Made by a program: the position numbers and the translations under genes. A stretch of DNA of 64,000 nucleotides from Hoeflea_A sp965249925 (GTDB taxonomy: Bacteria > Pseudomonadota > Alphaproteobacteria > Rhizobiales > Rhizobiaceae), in NCBI GenBank assembly GCA_965249925.1, contig OZ252260.1, positions 4,340,001 through 4,404,000 of the forward strand, in the 5' to 3' direction. Under the pieces are notes generated by a model that worked only from the letters and a program-made list of their open reading frames with translations, searched no databases and was not told the DNA's origin. Below, one piece after another: positions 40,577-49,099 of the stretch (position 1 is the stretch's first letter; each line of letters opens with the position of its first letter).

Positions 40577-42496
40577 ATGGCTGAAACGACGCTGGCTGAA
40601 CGGGTCGCCGCGGCCAACGCGCCGCTGACGGATCCGGAGCGCAACCGGGTAGTTGGGAGCGGCACACCGCGCTTCGAGCTGTATCATTTTGGGCTGAGTG
40701 TATGCTCCCAGAAAGTGCGCACGGTGCTGGCCGAAAAGGACGCGCCCTATCGCAGCCACGACATCTACATACTGCCGCCCCGCCTTGAAAACTATCATCC
40801 GGATTATGTGCGTCTGCGCATGCGCGGCGCACCGGGACGGGAAATGGTCAACGGCTATTCGGGTCGTTCGTCGACCACCACCGAAGGATTTGACCCCTGT
40901 GTCGTGCCGACACTCATCGATCACGAGACGCAACAGGTCATCGTCGACAGTAAGGTGATCGGCGAGCATATCGACCGGGTGTGGGAAAGCGGCACGGAAC
41001 TGGTGCCGCCGCGCCTCAAGCGCGACATCGACCGCGAGATCGCCATCGTCGATGGCACGCCGCATGTGGCGGTGCTTTATGGCGCGCATCCTGACGGCGA
41101 TTTCCGCCCGAAGATGCTGCGTGAAAACATGCCGGGTGCGCACGATTTCAAGATCATGAAGCTGATGGAGGGCCGATCGCTGTCGGTCGGGCACCCGAAA
41201 CTCATCGCCGCCTATGACGCCAAGATCCGCAAGGAAGCCGCAGCCCGCAGTTTTGTTTCGACCCCGGCGCTGATGCGCAGCGCTATCTCCGAGATCATCG
41301 GCATCGTCGCGGACCTCGACCAAAGGCTGTCCGACGGCCGCGAATGGGTGTGCGGCGATACCTTTACCATGGCCGATATCCACTGGGCGGTCAGCCTGTT
41401 TCGGCTGAAGTGGTTGGGCATGGCCTTTGCCTGGAAGGGCGACCACGCCCTCAACGAAACAGAGCATGCACATGTTGCCGCCTATGCCGACCGGCTGTTC
41501 AAGCGGCAGAGTTTTCGCGATGCGGTGATCTACTGGCCGGGCAATCCGCCGAGCGAGTATGTCGCCGAGTTCTATGACATGGAGCCGCAACAGCAGAGCG
41601 AGCCGGAGACAGCCGAGCAACGGTCCGGCTACGGCCGCGACATCCGCGAGGAAAACCTCACCCAGGTGGTGCTGGAGACGATGAAGGGCGCCCGCACGCC
41701 GCGCGCCCAGAAGGTGCTCAACGCCTTCACCCGTCACCTTCACGCGTTTCTCGACGAAGTGGAGCCGACGGAGGAAGAATGGGAGATGGGGATCGATTTC
41801 CTCACCCGTACCGGCCATATGTCGACCGGTGGACGCCAGGAATTCGTGCTGCTGTCGGACGTGATGGGAGCGACGGCGCGGGTCGACCTGATCAATCACC
41901 GGTTTCCCGATGGCGCCACCGAAAACTCGGTGCTCGGCCCGTTCTTTGTCGAGGACCGGCCAACCTTTCAGAACGGCGACGACATCTCCGGCGGCATCCC
42001 CGGACCACCGATGCTGTTCACCGCGCGGGTGCTCGATCTCGACGGCCGACCGATTGCCGGTGCGCGTGTCGATGTCTGGCATTCCGACGACGACGGCGCC
42101 TACGACATCATGATGCCCGGCCGCAACGCGCCGGCGTTGCGTGGGCTTTTCCGAACGGACGCGCATGGCCAGTTCTGGTTCACCTCGATCCTTCCGGAGT
42201 CCTATCCAATTCCCTTCGACGGTCCGGTCGGCGAGTTGCTGCGCGCCGCCAATCGTCCGCATATGCGGCCGGCCCATGTCCATGTGCGCATCGAGGCGCC
42301 CGGATTCGAGCGGCTGACCTCGATGCTGTTCATCGACGGGGACCAGTACCTTGATGCCGATCCGGTGTTCGGCGTCAAGAACTCGCTGGTCGTGCCGTTC
42401 CAGGAAAAAACCGGCCTGCGGATGCCGGACGGTCGCGCGGCGCCGAGCCCATGCTATGCGGTCGACTACGATTTTGTCCTGACGCGCAGGCACTGA
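40577..42496 (+). CDS. PcpC-like glutathione S-transferase fused to hydroxyquinol 1,2-dioxygenase
   Basis: A 639-residue fusion. Residues 34-335 are a glutathione transferase resembling tetrachlorohydroquinone dehalogenase PcpC: LSVCSQKVR keeps the Ser (41) and nucleophilic Cys (43) of PcpC, ENYHPDYVRL (71-80), the cis-proline VVPTL (109-113) and FTMADIHWAVSLFRLKWLGM (263-282). Residues 355-639 are a complete intradiol dioxygenase of the hydroxyquinol type: GATENSVLGPFF (447-457), non-heme Fe(III) ligands Tyr509, Tyr543, His567 and His569, and YLDADPVFGVKNSL. The predicted work is glutathione-dependent dehalogenation and ring opening to maleylacetate. The ATG at 40577 has AGGGAGG upstream; the open frame from 40508 lacks support. 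The fusion is continuous, with no internal start of note. Confidence 0.9.
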   Translation: MAETTLAERVAAANAPLTDPERNRVVGSGTPRFELYHFGLSVCSQKVRTVLAEKDAPYRSHDIYILPPRLENYHPDYVRLRMRGAPGREMVNGYSGRSSTTTEGFDPCVVPTLIDHETQQVIVDSKVIGEHIDRVWESGTELVPPRLKRDIDREIAIVDGTPHVAVLYGAHPDGDFRPKMLRENMPGAHDFKIMKLMEGRSLSVGHPKLIAAYDAKIRKEAAARSFVSTPALMRSAISEIIGIVADLDQRLSDGREWVCGDTFTMADIHWAVSLFRLKWLGMAFAWKGDHALNETEHAHVAAYADRLFKRQSFRDAVIYWPGNPPSEYVAEFYDMEPQQQSEPETAEQRSGYGRDIREENLTQVVLETMKGARTPRAQKVLNAFTRHLHAFLDEVEPTEEEWEMGIDFLTRTGHMSTGGRQEFVLLSDVMGATARVDLINHRFPDGATENSVLGPFFVEDRPTFQNGDDISGGIPGPPMLFTARVLDLDGRPIAGARVDVWHSDDDGAYDIMMPGRNAPALRGLFRTDAHGQFWFTSILPESYPIPFDGPVGELLRAANRPHMRPAHVHVRIEAPGFERLTSMLFIDGDQYLDADPVFGVKNSLVVPFQEKTGLRMPDGRAAPSPCYAVDYDFVLTRRH

Positions 42497-42570
42497 TGTG
42501 CCACCATGTCGGTGTCGGAGGAAACATAAAGAGAGGCCGGACGGACGGGATGTGACCGGGAGGGAATGAG

Positions 42571-44232
42571 ATGTCTGCATTTTGGACGACGCTGATCGTC
42601 TTGGTGATCGTTCTGGTGGTGGTGATCGTCGTGCTGGCGCGGCTCTACCGCAAGGCGTCGCGCGAAGTGAGCCTGATCCGCACCGGGGTTGGCGGCCAGC
42701 AGGTGGTGATGGCGGGCGGCACCATCGCACTTCCGTATTTCCATCAGATATCCGAGGTCAACATGCGCACCCAGCGCCTCGAAGTGCGGCGCGGCGGCGA
42801 AGAGAGTCTGATCACCAAGGATCGCTTGCGCATCGACATCGGCGCCAGTTTTTCCGTTGCCGTCGAGGGCACGGAGGAGGGCGTGGCACGCGCTGCCCAG
42901 ACCCTGGGCGACCGGACCTTCAACACCGACCGGCTGCGTGAGATCATCGAGGGCAAGCTGGTGGACGCGTTGCGCGCCGTCGCCGCCCAGATGACGATGG
43001 ACGAGGTCCACGAGGGCCGCGCCGCCTTTGTCAAGGAAGTGCGGGCGCTGATTGCCGACGACCTGGCGGAAAACGGCCTGCGGCTGCAGTCGGTATCGCT
43101 GACGTCGCTCGATCAGACCCCGTTCGCCTCGCTCGACGAAAACAACGCGTTCAACGCCGTCGGCATGCGCAAACTGGCCGAGGTGATTGCCGTCTCCAAG
43201 AAAGAGCGGGCCGAGATCGACGCCGACGCCGATGTTGCGGTGCGCCGCTCGGCGATGGAGGCAACCCGCCGCAAACTGGAAATCGAGCAGGACGAGGAGC
43301 AGGCGCGCATCTCCCAGCAGCAGGAGATCGAAACGCTACGCGCCGCCCAGTCGGCAGAAATCGCCCGCCGCCGAGCCGAATCGGAACGTGAGGCCGAGGA
43401 GGCGCGCATCGCCCGCGAACGGGCGGTCCGCGAGGCCGAAGTGGGGCGTGAGCGGTCGGTCAAAGCTGCCGAGATCACCCGTGACCTGGAAGTCCAGTCG
43501 TCGGAAATCGCCAAGGAACGCGATCTACAGCTGCAGCAGCAGGACCGCATGATTGCTGTTGCCAACAAGGCGGAAGCCGAAAGCGATGCCCAGGCGGCGG
43601 CCGATATCGCCAGGGCGCAGGCTGCCACCGCGGCCGAAGGCGTCGCCACGGCACGCATGATCGCCGAGGCCGAGCGCAACCGGTCGCTGGCGCTGCTGGC
43701 TGCTCAGGAAAGGGCGGATGCCGAAAGCGCCCGATTGAAAACCCTTGCCAAGGCGGAAAAGGATGCCTCCGTCGATCATGCCGCGGCGCGGCTCCAGGCG
43801 GCCAAGGCCGAGGCTCAGTCCGAACGCGAAAAAGCCGATGCCCGCAAGGCGGCGCTGATGGCCGAAGCGGAAGGCACGCGCGCCCTGCACGAAGCCGAGA
43901 ACGCGCTGGACGAGCGGCACGTGGCGATGCGCGAGGAGATCGCCCGCATCGAGACGCTGCCGAAGGCGATTGCCGAAATGGTGCGGCCCGCCGAAAAGAT
44001 CGACTCGATCAAGATCCACAATGTTGGAGGGCTCGGCGGCGCCGGGCAGGGCGGCACCTATGACACCGGCAAGACACCGGTGAACCAGGCGCTCGATTCG
44101 ATCCTCGGCATGGCCGTGCAGTTGCCGGCGCTGAAAACGCTCGGCGACGAACTCGGTCTTTCGCTTGGTGACGGGCTCAAGAAGGTGAAGGACGAGACGG
44201 CCGATCAGATCGAGCACAAGGGTAAGAAATAA
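42571..44232 (+). CDS. Flotillin-like SPFH protein (YqiK type)
   Basis: A 553-residue protein with an N-terminal membrane helix (residues 5-24), an SPFH/band 7 domain (about 30-200, including RTGVGGQQVVMAGGTIALPYFH) and a very long Glu/Ala/Arg-rich coiled coil (about 205-455). The glycine-rich end (GGLGGAGQGG) is typical of bacterial flotillins. It forms oligomeric scaffolds in membrane microdomains. The usual partner (NfeD/YuaF-type) is not adjacent. A terminator hairpin follows, so it is transcribed separately from the next gene. There is no visible link to the catabolic genes. Confidence 0.93.
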   Translation: MSAFWTTLIVLVIVLVVVIVVLARLYRKASREVSLIRTGVGGQQVVMAGGTIALPYFHQISEVNMRTQRLEVRRGGEESLITKDRLRIDIGASFSVAVEGTEEGVARAAQTLGDRTFNTDRLREIIEGKLVDALRAVAAQMTMDEVHEGRAAFVKEVRALIADDLAENGLRLQSVSLTSLDQTPFASLDENNAFNAVGMRKLAEVIAVSKKERAEIDADADVAVRRSAMEATRRKLEIEQDEEQARISQQQEIETLRAAQSAEIARRRAESEREAEEARIARERAVREAEVGRERSVKAAEITRDLEVQSSEIAKERDLQLQQQDRMIAVANKAEAESDAQAAADIARAQAATAAEGVATARMIAEAERNRSLALLAAQERADAESARLKTLAKAEKDASVDHAAARLQAAKAEAQSEREKADARKAALMAEAEGTRALHEAENALDERHVAMREEIARIETLPKAIAEMVRPAEKIDSIKIHNVGGLGGAGQGGTYDTGKTPVNQALDSILGMAVQLPALKTLGDELGLSLGDGLKKVKDETADQIEHKGKK

Positions 44233-44281
44233 CCGTGTGAGGCGTTCCCGGTTATCGGTCACCTGTCAATTCTGACATGAT

Positions 44282-44305
44282 GGACCGGCGACCGGTCCTG
44301 GTTTT
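44282..44305 (+). terminator. Rho-independent terminator after the flotillin gene
   Basis: GGACCGG (44282-44288) and CCGGTCC (44292-44298) form a 7-bp stem with a 3-base loop, followed by TGGTTTT. It lies 50 bases after the stop codon. Confidence 0.7.
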
Positions 44306-44361
44306 ACAATCGGGCCGATGGACCGGCTGATCCGGTAACCAATCCAAACGAGGGGGACGCG

Positions 44362-45003
44362 ATGCGGGATCTGCGCATTTGTTTCGTCGGCGACAGTTAC
44401 ATCAACGGATCCGGCGATGAGCAGTGTCTCGGATGGATCGGGCGTCTGTGCGAGCGTCGGTTTACAAGGGAATTCCGCCTCACCTTCTACGATCTGGGGA
44501 TCCGCGGCGCCACCACGGACGAGATCCGCGGCCGCTGGAAGCGCGAATGTCAGGCTCGCTTTCCCGACGGCGCCGACAACCGCGTGGTGCTTCAGTTCGG
44601 GATCAACGACGTGGCGGTGATCGTCGGCTCGGGTCGGCGTGTCGAGGAGGCGGATTCGGTCGACAACGCCGAAGCGATCGTCAGCGAGGTCGCCGGCCTT
44701 TATCCCACATTGTGGGTCGGGCTGCCGCCGGCCAACATCGCCTGCTCGCCAATGCGTCCCAGCAAAGGCATGGAGATCGATTTCTCACAGGACACCGCCG
44801 TGGCGCTCAACCGGCGCTTCATGACGCTGGCGGCGAAGCTCGGTGTACCGTATCTCGACATTCAAACTGCGCTGCTGGCCGACGAACGGTATATGCACAG
44901 CCTGACGCTCGGCGACCAGATGCACTGCGATGGATCCGGCTACGCAATTACGGCCGAGCACATCGACCAGTGGGACGCTTGGTCGTCCTGGTTCAAGGAT
45001 TGA
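44362..45003 (+). CDS. SGNH/GDSL-family hydrolase
   Basis: A 213-residue cytoplasmic-looking hydrolase without a signal peptide. The four blocks of the family are present: GDS (residues 10-12, catalytic Ser12), the glycine of LGIRGATTDE, the asparagine of FGIND, and the Asp-His pair in LGDQMHCDGSGY. Such enzymes cleave esters or thioesters of varied acids. It converges with the cupin gene 24 bases on. The substrate is unknown. Confidence 0.9.
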   Translation: MRDLRICFVGDSYINGSGDEQCLGWIGRLCERRFTREFRLTFYDLGIRGATTDEIRGRWKRECQARFPDGADNRVVLQFGINDVAVIVGSGRRVEEADSVDNAEAIVSEVAGLYPTLWVGLPPANIACSPMRPSKGMEIDFSQDTAVALNRRFMTLAAKLGVPYLDIQTALLADERYMHSLTLGDQMHCDGSGYAITAEHIDQWDAWSSWFKD

Positions 45004-45027
45004 CACGATAACGGTGCACCCCGCAGA

Positions 45028-45489
45028 TCAGTCAGACTCGACCGGACTGCCGTCGGTGCGCGTAAAGCGGCGCGCGCCGCCCTCATGATGCAAGACCAGA
45101 TTATGGTCGGGATAATGCACGGTGCCCCGGGCGGCGCGCGTGCCGACCACAAGAAACACAGCCGGTTCGGACGAACGGTTTTCCATACAGTGCGCAACCG
45201 GCTTGCCGGCCGCCCATCCGGCGGCATCCCCGGCGACGAGGGTGGTCTCTGTGTTTTCAATGAGAACCAGTTCGCCGGAGATCATATAGACCAACTCGTC
45301 TTCCGTCTCATGCCAATGCCGGTGAGAAGAGCGTGACCCGGGCGGTAAACGCTCGAGACGCACACCGAACTGGGTCAGCCCGACGGCGTCTCCCAAAGCG
45401 ACGTCGTCATAGGGGCCGTCATCCTGACCGCTGATCCGGTGCGGCACTGCGGCGTGATGGGTCCATGTCATATCGGTGATCTTAGGCAT
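45028..45489 (-). CDS. Cupin-domain protein
   Basis: A 153-residue single cupin. The first metal motif is SSHRHWHETEDELVYMISGELVLIE (His residues about 55-59 and Glu about 61-63), and the second is near KPVAHCMENRSS. Metal binding is therefore likely, but cupins range from dioxygenases and isomerases to binding proteins, and nothing nearby fixes the role. It is divergent from the redoxin-CcdA gene. Confidence 0.85.
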   Translation of the reverse strand: MPKITDMTWTHHAAVPHRISGQDDGPYDDVALGDAVGLTQFGVRLERLPPGSRSSHRHWHETEDELVYMISGELVLIENTETTLVAGDAAGWAAGKPVAHCMENRSSEPAVFLVVGTRAARGTVHYPDHNLVLHHEGGARRFTRTDGSPVESD

Positions 45490-45661
45490 TGTACCTCTCG
45501 CGACGCTATGTTTGGGAACAGAAGTATACAGCCTCCCATGGCAACGGCGTTATCCTGACCCGGTGTGCGGCCAGGAGATCGTTTTTGCTCTCGATCAAAG
45601 GGAAACGGAATTCCCGTGATAGGCAAGGCCCAAGCATCGGTCAGGTACCGGATGTTTGTGG

Positions 45662-46885
45662 ATGCGCCTTCTATTCTTCATTTGCTGTATCGCGCTGAGC
45701 CTTGTGGCGCTACCGGGGTCGCAAGGCGACGCCTCGGCACAGGATGCCGTCACCGTTCATTTCTTCTCGAGGGCCGGTTGCCCCTTCTGCAGCAAGGCAG
45801 AACAGGCGCTGCAGGAGTTGGCCGCCAAGCAAAACATAACGGTGCGAAAGTTGACAGTTGGCAAAAACGCGACGACCGACCGTCTCTTCGCGACGACACT
45901 GGAGCATTTCGGCCATCAACAGGCTGCTGTGCCGCTGGTGGTGATCGGAGACAGATCCTTCCTTGGTTTTGCCGAGGGTGGGCACAGCCGTGATCTCTAT
46001 CGCCGAGCAATCGCGACCTGCGCGGCCAACGGCTGCGACAACGTCGTGGCGAGATTGGAACCGCACTCGGAAAACGTCGGCGTTGCCGGCGCAGATTCCC
46101 GACCCACGCCGACCGCAGGGGCAACCATTCCGGACACCATCAACCTTCCGATTGTTGGATCGGTAAACACCGGCGATCTGTCGCTGACGGCCCTGACCGT
46201 GCTGATGGCCGCGGTGGACGGTTTCAATCCCTGTGCCATGTGGGTTCTGGTCTTCCTGATCGGTATCCTTCTCGGACTGGAGGATCGGCGCCGCATGTGG
46301 ATCCTCGGCGGCAGCTTCCTGCTAGCGACGGGCGTGATGTATTTCGCGGTGTTAGCCGCATGGCTCAACCTGATTTTGCTGCTGGGTGTCGTTGTCTGGG
46401 TTCGGATTGCGGTGGGGTTGCTTGCCGTCGGCGGTGGTCTCTTTTTCTTGCGTGAGTACTGGACCAAGCCGGAGGCAGTGTGTCGCGTGACCGATCACAC
46501 CCGCCGCTCGCGGATCATGGATCGGATTCGGTTCCATGTGCTTGAAAACCGGCTGCCGTTGTCGGTAATCGGCATCATGGGCGTGGCGGTCGCCGTGAAT
46601 TTTATCGAATTGATCTGCTCGGCCGGTGTCCCCGCGGTCTACACGCAGGTCCTGGCCCTCAGCGATCTGACCGCGGCACGCTACTACTCGTATCTGCTGC
46701 TCTACATCGCCGTCTTTATGCTTGACGACCTGGCGATATTCGCTACCGCCATGGTGGCCTTGCAGGTGTCCGGTCTGACCGGACGCTATGCCCAATTCTC
46801 CCATCTGATCGGCGGTGTGGTGCTGCTGTCGATTGGCGCGCTGCTGCTCCTGCGGCCGGATTTGCTGGCATTTTCGCAACTATGA
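45662..46885 (+). CDS. Glutaredoxin-like domain fused to a CcdA/DsbD-like membrane domain
   Basis: A 407-residue protein from the ATG at 45662 (a TTG two codons upstream is an alternative). A signal sequence or first helix (1-22) is followed by a thioredoxin-fold domain with CPFC (Cys40, Cys43) and a VPLVVIGDRSFLGF cis-proline segment (about 90-103). A linker leads to six or so helices (about 175-407) with one cysteine each in DGFNPCAMW (Cys191) and ELICSAGVP (Cys319), the symmetric positions used by CcdA/DsbD to carry electrons. It may combine an electron-carrying membrane channel and its periplasmic redoxin in one chain. Its client is unknown. Confidence 0.82.
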   Translation: MRLLFFICCIALSLVALPGSQGDASAQDAVTVHFFSRAGCPFCSKAEQALQELAAKQNITVRKLTVGKNATTDRLFATTLEHFGHQQAAVPLVVIGDRSFLGFAEGGHSRDLYRRAIATCAANGCDNVVARLEPHSENVGVAGADSRPTPTAGATIPDTINLPIVGSVNTGDLSLTALTVLMAAVDGFNPCAMWVLVFLIGILLGLEDRRRMWILGGSFLLATGVMYFAVLAAWLNLILLLGVVVWVRIAVGLLAVGGGLFFLREYWTKPEAVCRVTDHTRRSRIMDRIRFHVLENRLPLSVIGIMGVAVAVNFIELICSAGVPAVYTQVLALSDLTAARYYSYLLLYIAVFMLDDLAIFATAMVALQVSGLTGRYAQFSHLIGGVVLLSIGALLLLRPDLLAFSQL

Positions 46886-46892
46886 GATTCCG

Positions 46893-47816
46893 TCAGCTCA
46901 CGTCTGCAAGCTGCAATGCATGAAAATGCGCGCGCACGCGCGCCGCGAAATGGGCGATATCCGGCCGGTCCCGGTTGGCGTTGGTGACCCACAGCGCGAT
47001 GTGGCGGTTGGGCATGGAGACGTCGAGGTCGAGTTTGACGGCACCGCCGAGATCCGGAAGCAGGCGCGCCAGGTTTTCCGGCAGGATAATCAGCACGTCG
47101 GTTGTCCGCACCAGGTGCAACGCCATGAACACGTCGCCGGTGAAGGTCAGGCGAGGGGTGGTCGCTGGAAGCCCGAGGTTCTCCAAAACGTCGCGGCTGG
47201 TGCCATGTATGCCGGAACTGGCGCCCGTCGAGATCCACTGGGCCTGTTCGAGTTGCCGGTGCGTAATCGGCGCCGTCTGCCGGGAGAGGGGTGACTTCGG
47301 TCCGGCGAACACTGCCATCCGGTCTTCGTAAACGATCTCCTGATGCAGCCGTTCCTGATGCAGGTTGAGACGCGAAGGCGCCAGCGCCACGTCGAGTTCC
47401 TGGCGGTTGAGCCGGTCGACGAGCCTGCCGGCGGTTGCCGTCGTGACGCGCAGGGCATAGGGCCAGGTCGTGCCCAGCGCGGTCTCGAAGAACGACGGCA
47501 TGGCGGTTACCGCCAGCATTGGTCCGATGCCGACCCGCAACTCACCGGACAGCCCGGATTTCCAGAGGTCGACCGCCATGTCCGCGGCATTCATCAGGTC
47601 GCCGACGGCATGCCCCTGTTCGGCGAGCCGTTGGCCTATCTCGGTCGGTGTTACGCCGTATCGACCGCGCCTCAGGACAGGCGATCCGACCCGGTCCTCG
47701 ATGATCCGGATGTTTCGCGTCAGAGTCGGCTGCGTGACGTTCAGTCGTTGGGCGGCCCGGCTGAGCGAGCCGAGTTCGATGACGGTCGCCAGTTGGTGAA
47801 GCAGTCGTGGGTCCAT
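46893..47816 (-). CDS. LysR-family transcription regulator
   Basis: A 307-residue LysR protein. The N-terminal helix-turn-helix reads GSLSRAAQRLNVTQPTLTRNIRIIED (about residues 17-42), followed by a linker and a periplasmic-binding-like effector domain (about 90-300). It is divergent from the TAXI-TRAP/sulfatase operon, 133 bases away, and very probably controls it in response to the imported ligand. The AT-rich gap may hold its site, but I found no clear T-N11-A palindrome. Confidence 0.93.
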   Translation of the reverse strand: MDPRLLHQLATVIELGSLSRAAQRLNVTQPTLTRNIRIIEDRVGSPVLRRGRYGVTPTEIGQRLAEQGHAVGDLMNAADMAVDLWKSGLSGELRVGIGPMLAVTAMPSFFETALGTTWPYALRVTTATAGRLVDRLNRQELDVALAPSRLNLHQERLHQEIVYEDRMAVFAGPKSPLSRQTAPITHRQLEQAQWISTGASSGIHGTSRDVLENLGLPATTPRLTFTGDVFMALHLVRTTDVLIILPENLARLLPDLGGAVKLDLDVSMPNRHIALWVTNANRDRPDIAHFAARVRAHFHALQLADVS

Positions 47817-47949
47817 CAGATATACATTTTTCTATCGGAACTCAGAATCTTTCGATTTTATTTATACCAGAATACACGGCAGAATGTACTGAGCGGCTTT
47901 GCCCTTTCGGGAGGAAAGGGCGGCGTCTGACATGCGACGGGAGGAAGCG

Positions 47950-48978
47950 ATGTACCCTTATGTGAAATATAGTGCCGGGTTCGTGGCCGGCGCACTTATC
48001 ATGGCGGCGACGGCGGTTGCTGCGAAAGCCGACATCATCAAGATGGAATGCGGAGCGCCCGGTGGCCTGAGCTGCGTGGTCCCGCAGCTGATGGCAAAAT
48101 ATGCCGGTGCCAGCGGTGGCTACCAGATCCAGGTCAATGAGGGTCAGACACTGACCAAGTCGGCCTTGCTGCTCGCCAACGACCGGCTCGGCGCCGCCAC
48201 CTATCCACCGGTCGCCTATGACTCGATGGTCAATGGCACGCGCATGTACGCCAAGCAGGGCGACAAGGTGAAGCAGGTGGCACCCAACCTGCGCTCCCTG
48301 TTCGGATTCGCCGCAGGTCATATTCACGCGCTCACCTACGCCGATAGCGGCATCGAGACCTACGATGACCTGAAGGGCAAGCGGGTTTTCGTCGGGCCGC
48401 CCTCCGGCGGAGCCGTGGCGTTGACCACCGGGCTGATCAATGTGTCTTCCGGGCTGAAGATGGGCGACGATTATGAGGGCGTCAAAATGGGCTGGGGCGC
48501 CGGCCTGCAGGCCTTCGAGGACGGCCAGTTCGATGTCTTCATGCGGCCGTTGCCGCTGAACTCGGCGTTGATGGAACAGATCGGCCTGAAGCGCGATCTG
48601 CGGCTGATCAACATGCCGGAAGGTTCCACCGAATCGGAAGCCTGGGAGAATTACACCAAAACGCCCGGCCGATTGTCCGGGATTATCCCGGCCAACACCT
48701 ACGACAAGCAGGTCAACAAGGAGCAGGACGTCAACACCGTGATGTACACAATGGTAATGGGTGTGCACAAGGACATGGACGACAAGATGGCCTACGACCT
48801 GACCAAGGCGTTCTGGGATAATCTGGACGCGTCCAAGGCGGCGGTCGTGACGCTTGCCGCGACCACGGCGGACGAGCCGTTTGTCGGCCTCAACACACCG
48901 CTGCATCCGGGCGCCGTCAAGTATTATGAAGAGGTCGGAATCGCCATTCCTGACCACCTGAGACCGGCCACCAACTAG
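47950..48978 (+). CDS. TAXI-family TRAP transporter substrate-binding protein
   Basis: A 342-residue periplasmic receptor of the TAXI (TRAP-associated extracytoplasmic immunogenic) family. The ATG at 47950 has GGGAGG 5 bases upstream and gives a signal peptide (FVAGALIMAATAVAAKA). Family segments include LALLANDRLGAAT-like sequence near residue 75, YDDLKGKRVFVGPPSGG (about 137-153) and the C-terminal FWDNLDA helix. It binds a small organic anion and hands it to the fused permease downstream. A hairpin lies between the two genes. Confidence 0.9.
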   Translation: MYPYVKYSAGFVAGALIMAATAVAAKADIIKMECGAPGGLSCVVPQLMAKYAGASGGYQIQVNEGQTLTKSALLLANDRLGAATYPPVAYDSMVNGTRMYAKQGDKVKQVAPNLRSLFGFAAGHIHALTYADSGIETYDDLKGKRVFVGPPSGGAVALTTGLINVSSGLKMGDDYEGVKMGWGAGLQAFEDGQFDVFMRPLPLNSALMEQIGLKRDLRLINMPEGSTESEAWENYTKTPGRLSGIIPANTYDKQVNKEQDVNTVMYTMVMGVHKDMDDKMAYDLTKAFWDNLDASKAAVVTLAATTADEPFVGLNTPLHPGAVKYYEEVGIAIPDHLRPATN

Positions 48979-48989
48979 CTCAAAAACGG

Positions 48990-49010
48990 GCGGGCGGATG
49001 CGCCGCCCGC
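48990..49010 (+). terminator. Hairpin between TAXI binding-protein and permease genes
   Basis: GCGGGCGG (48990-48997), loop ATGCG and CCGCCCGC (49003-49010) form a perfect 8-bp GC stem, 11 bases after the stop codon. No T-run follows, so partial termination or mRNA protection is likely. Confidence 0.65.
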
Positions 49011-49099
49011 TCCACTGCGCTTCAGATGCATTGACGTTGGATCTCCCAACCCGCCACGCGCGGCGTTGAGACCGTAACCGTTACCGAACGGACAGAACC

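Noticed and set aside
40496..42730. Very long minus-strand open frame (744 codons) opposite the transferase-dioxygenase fusion
   Set aside because: It reads through the complement of conserved active-site codons on the other strand and continues into the flotillin gene; composition is Arg/His-rich shadow sequence.
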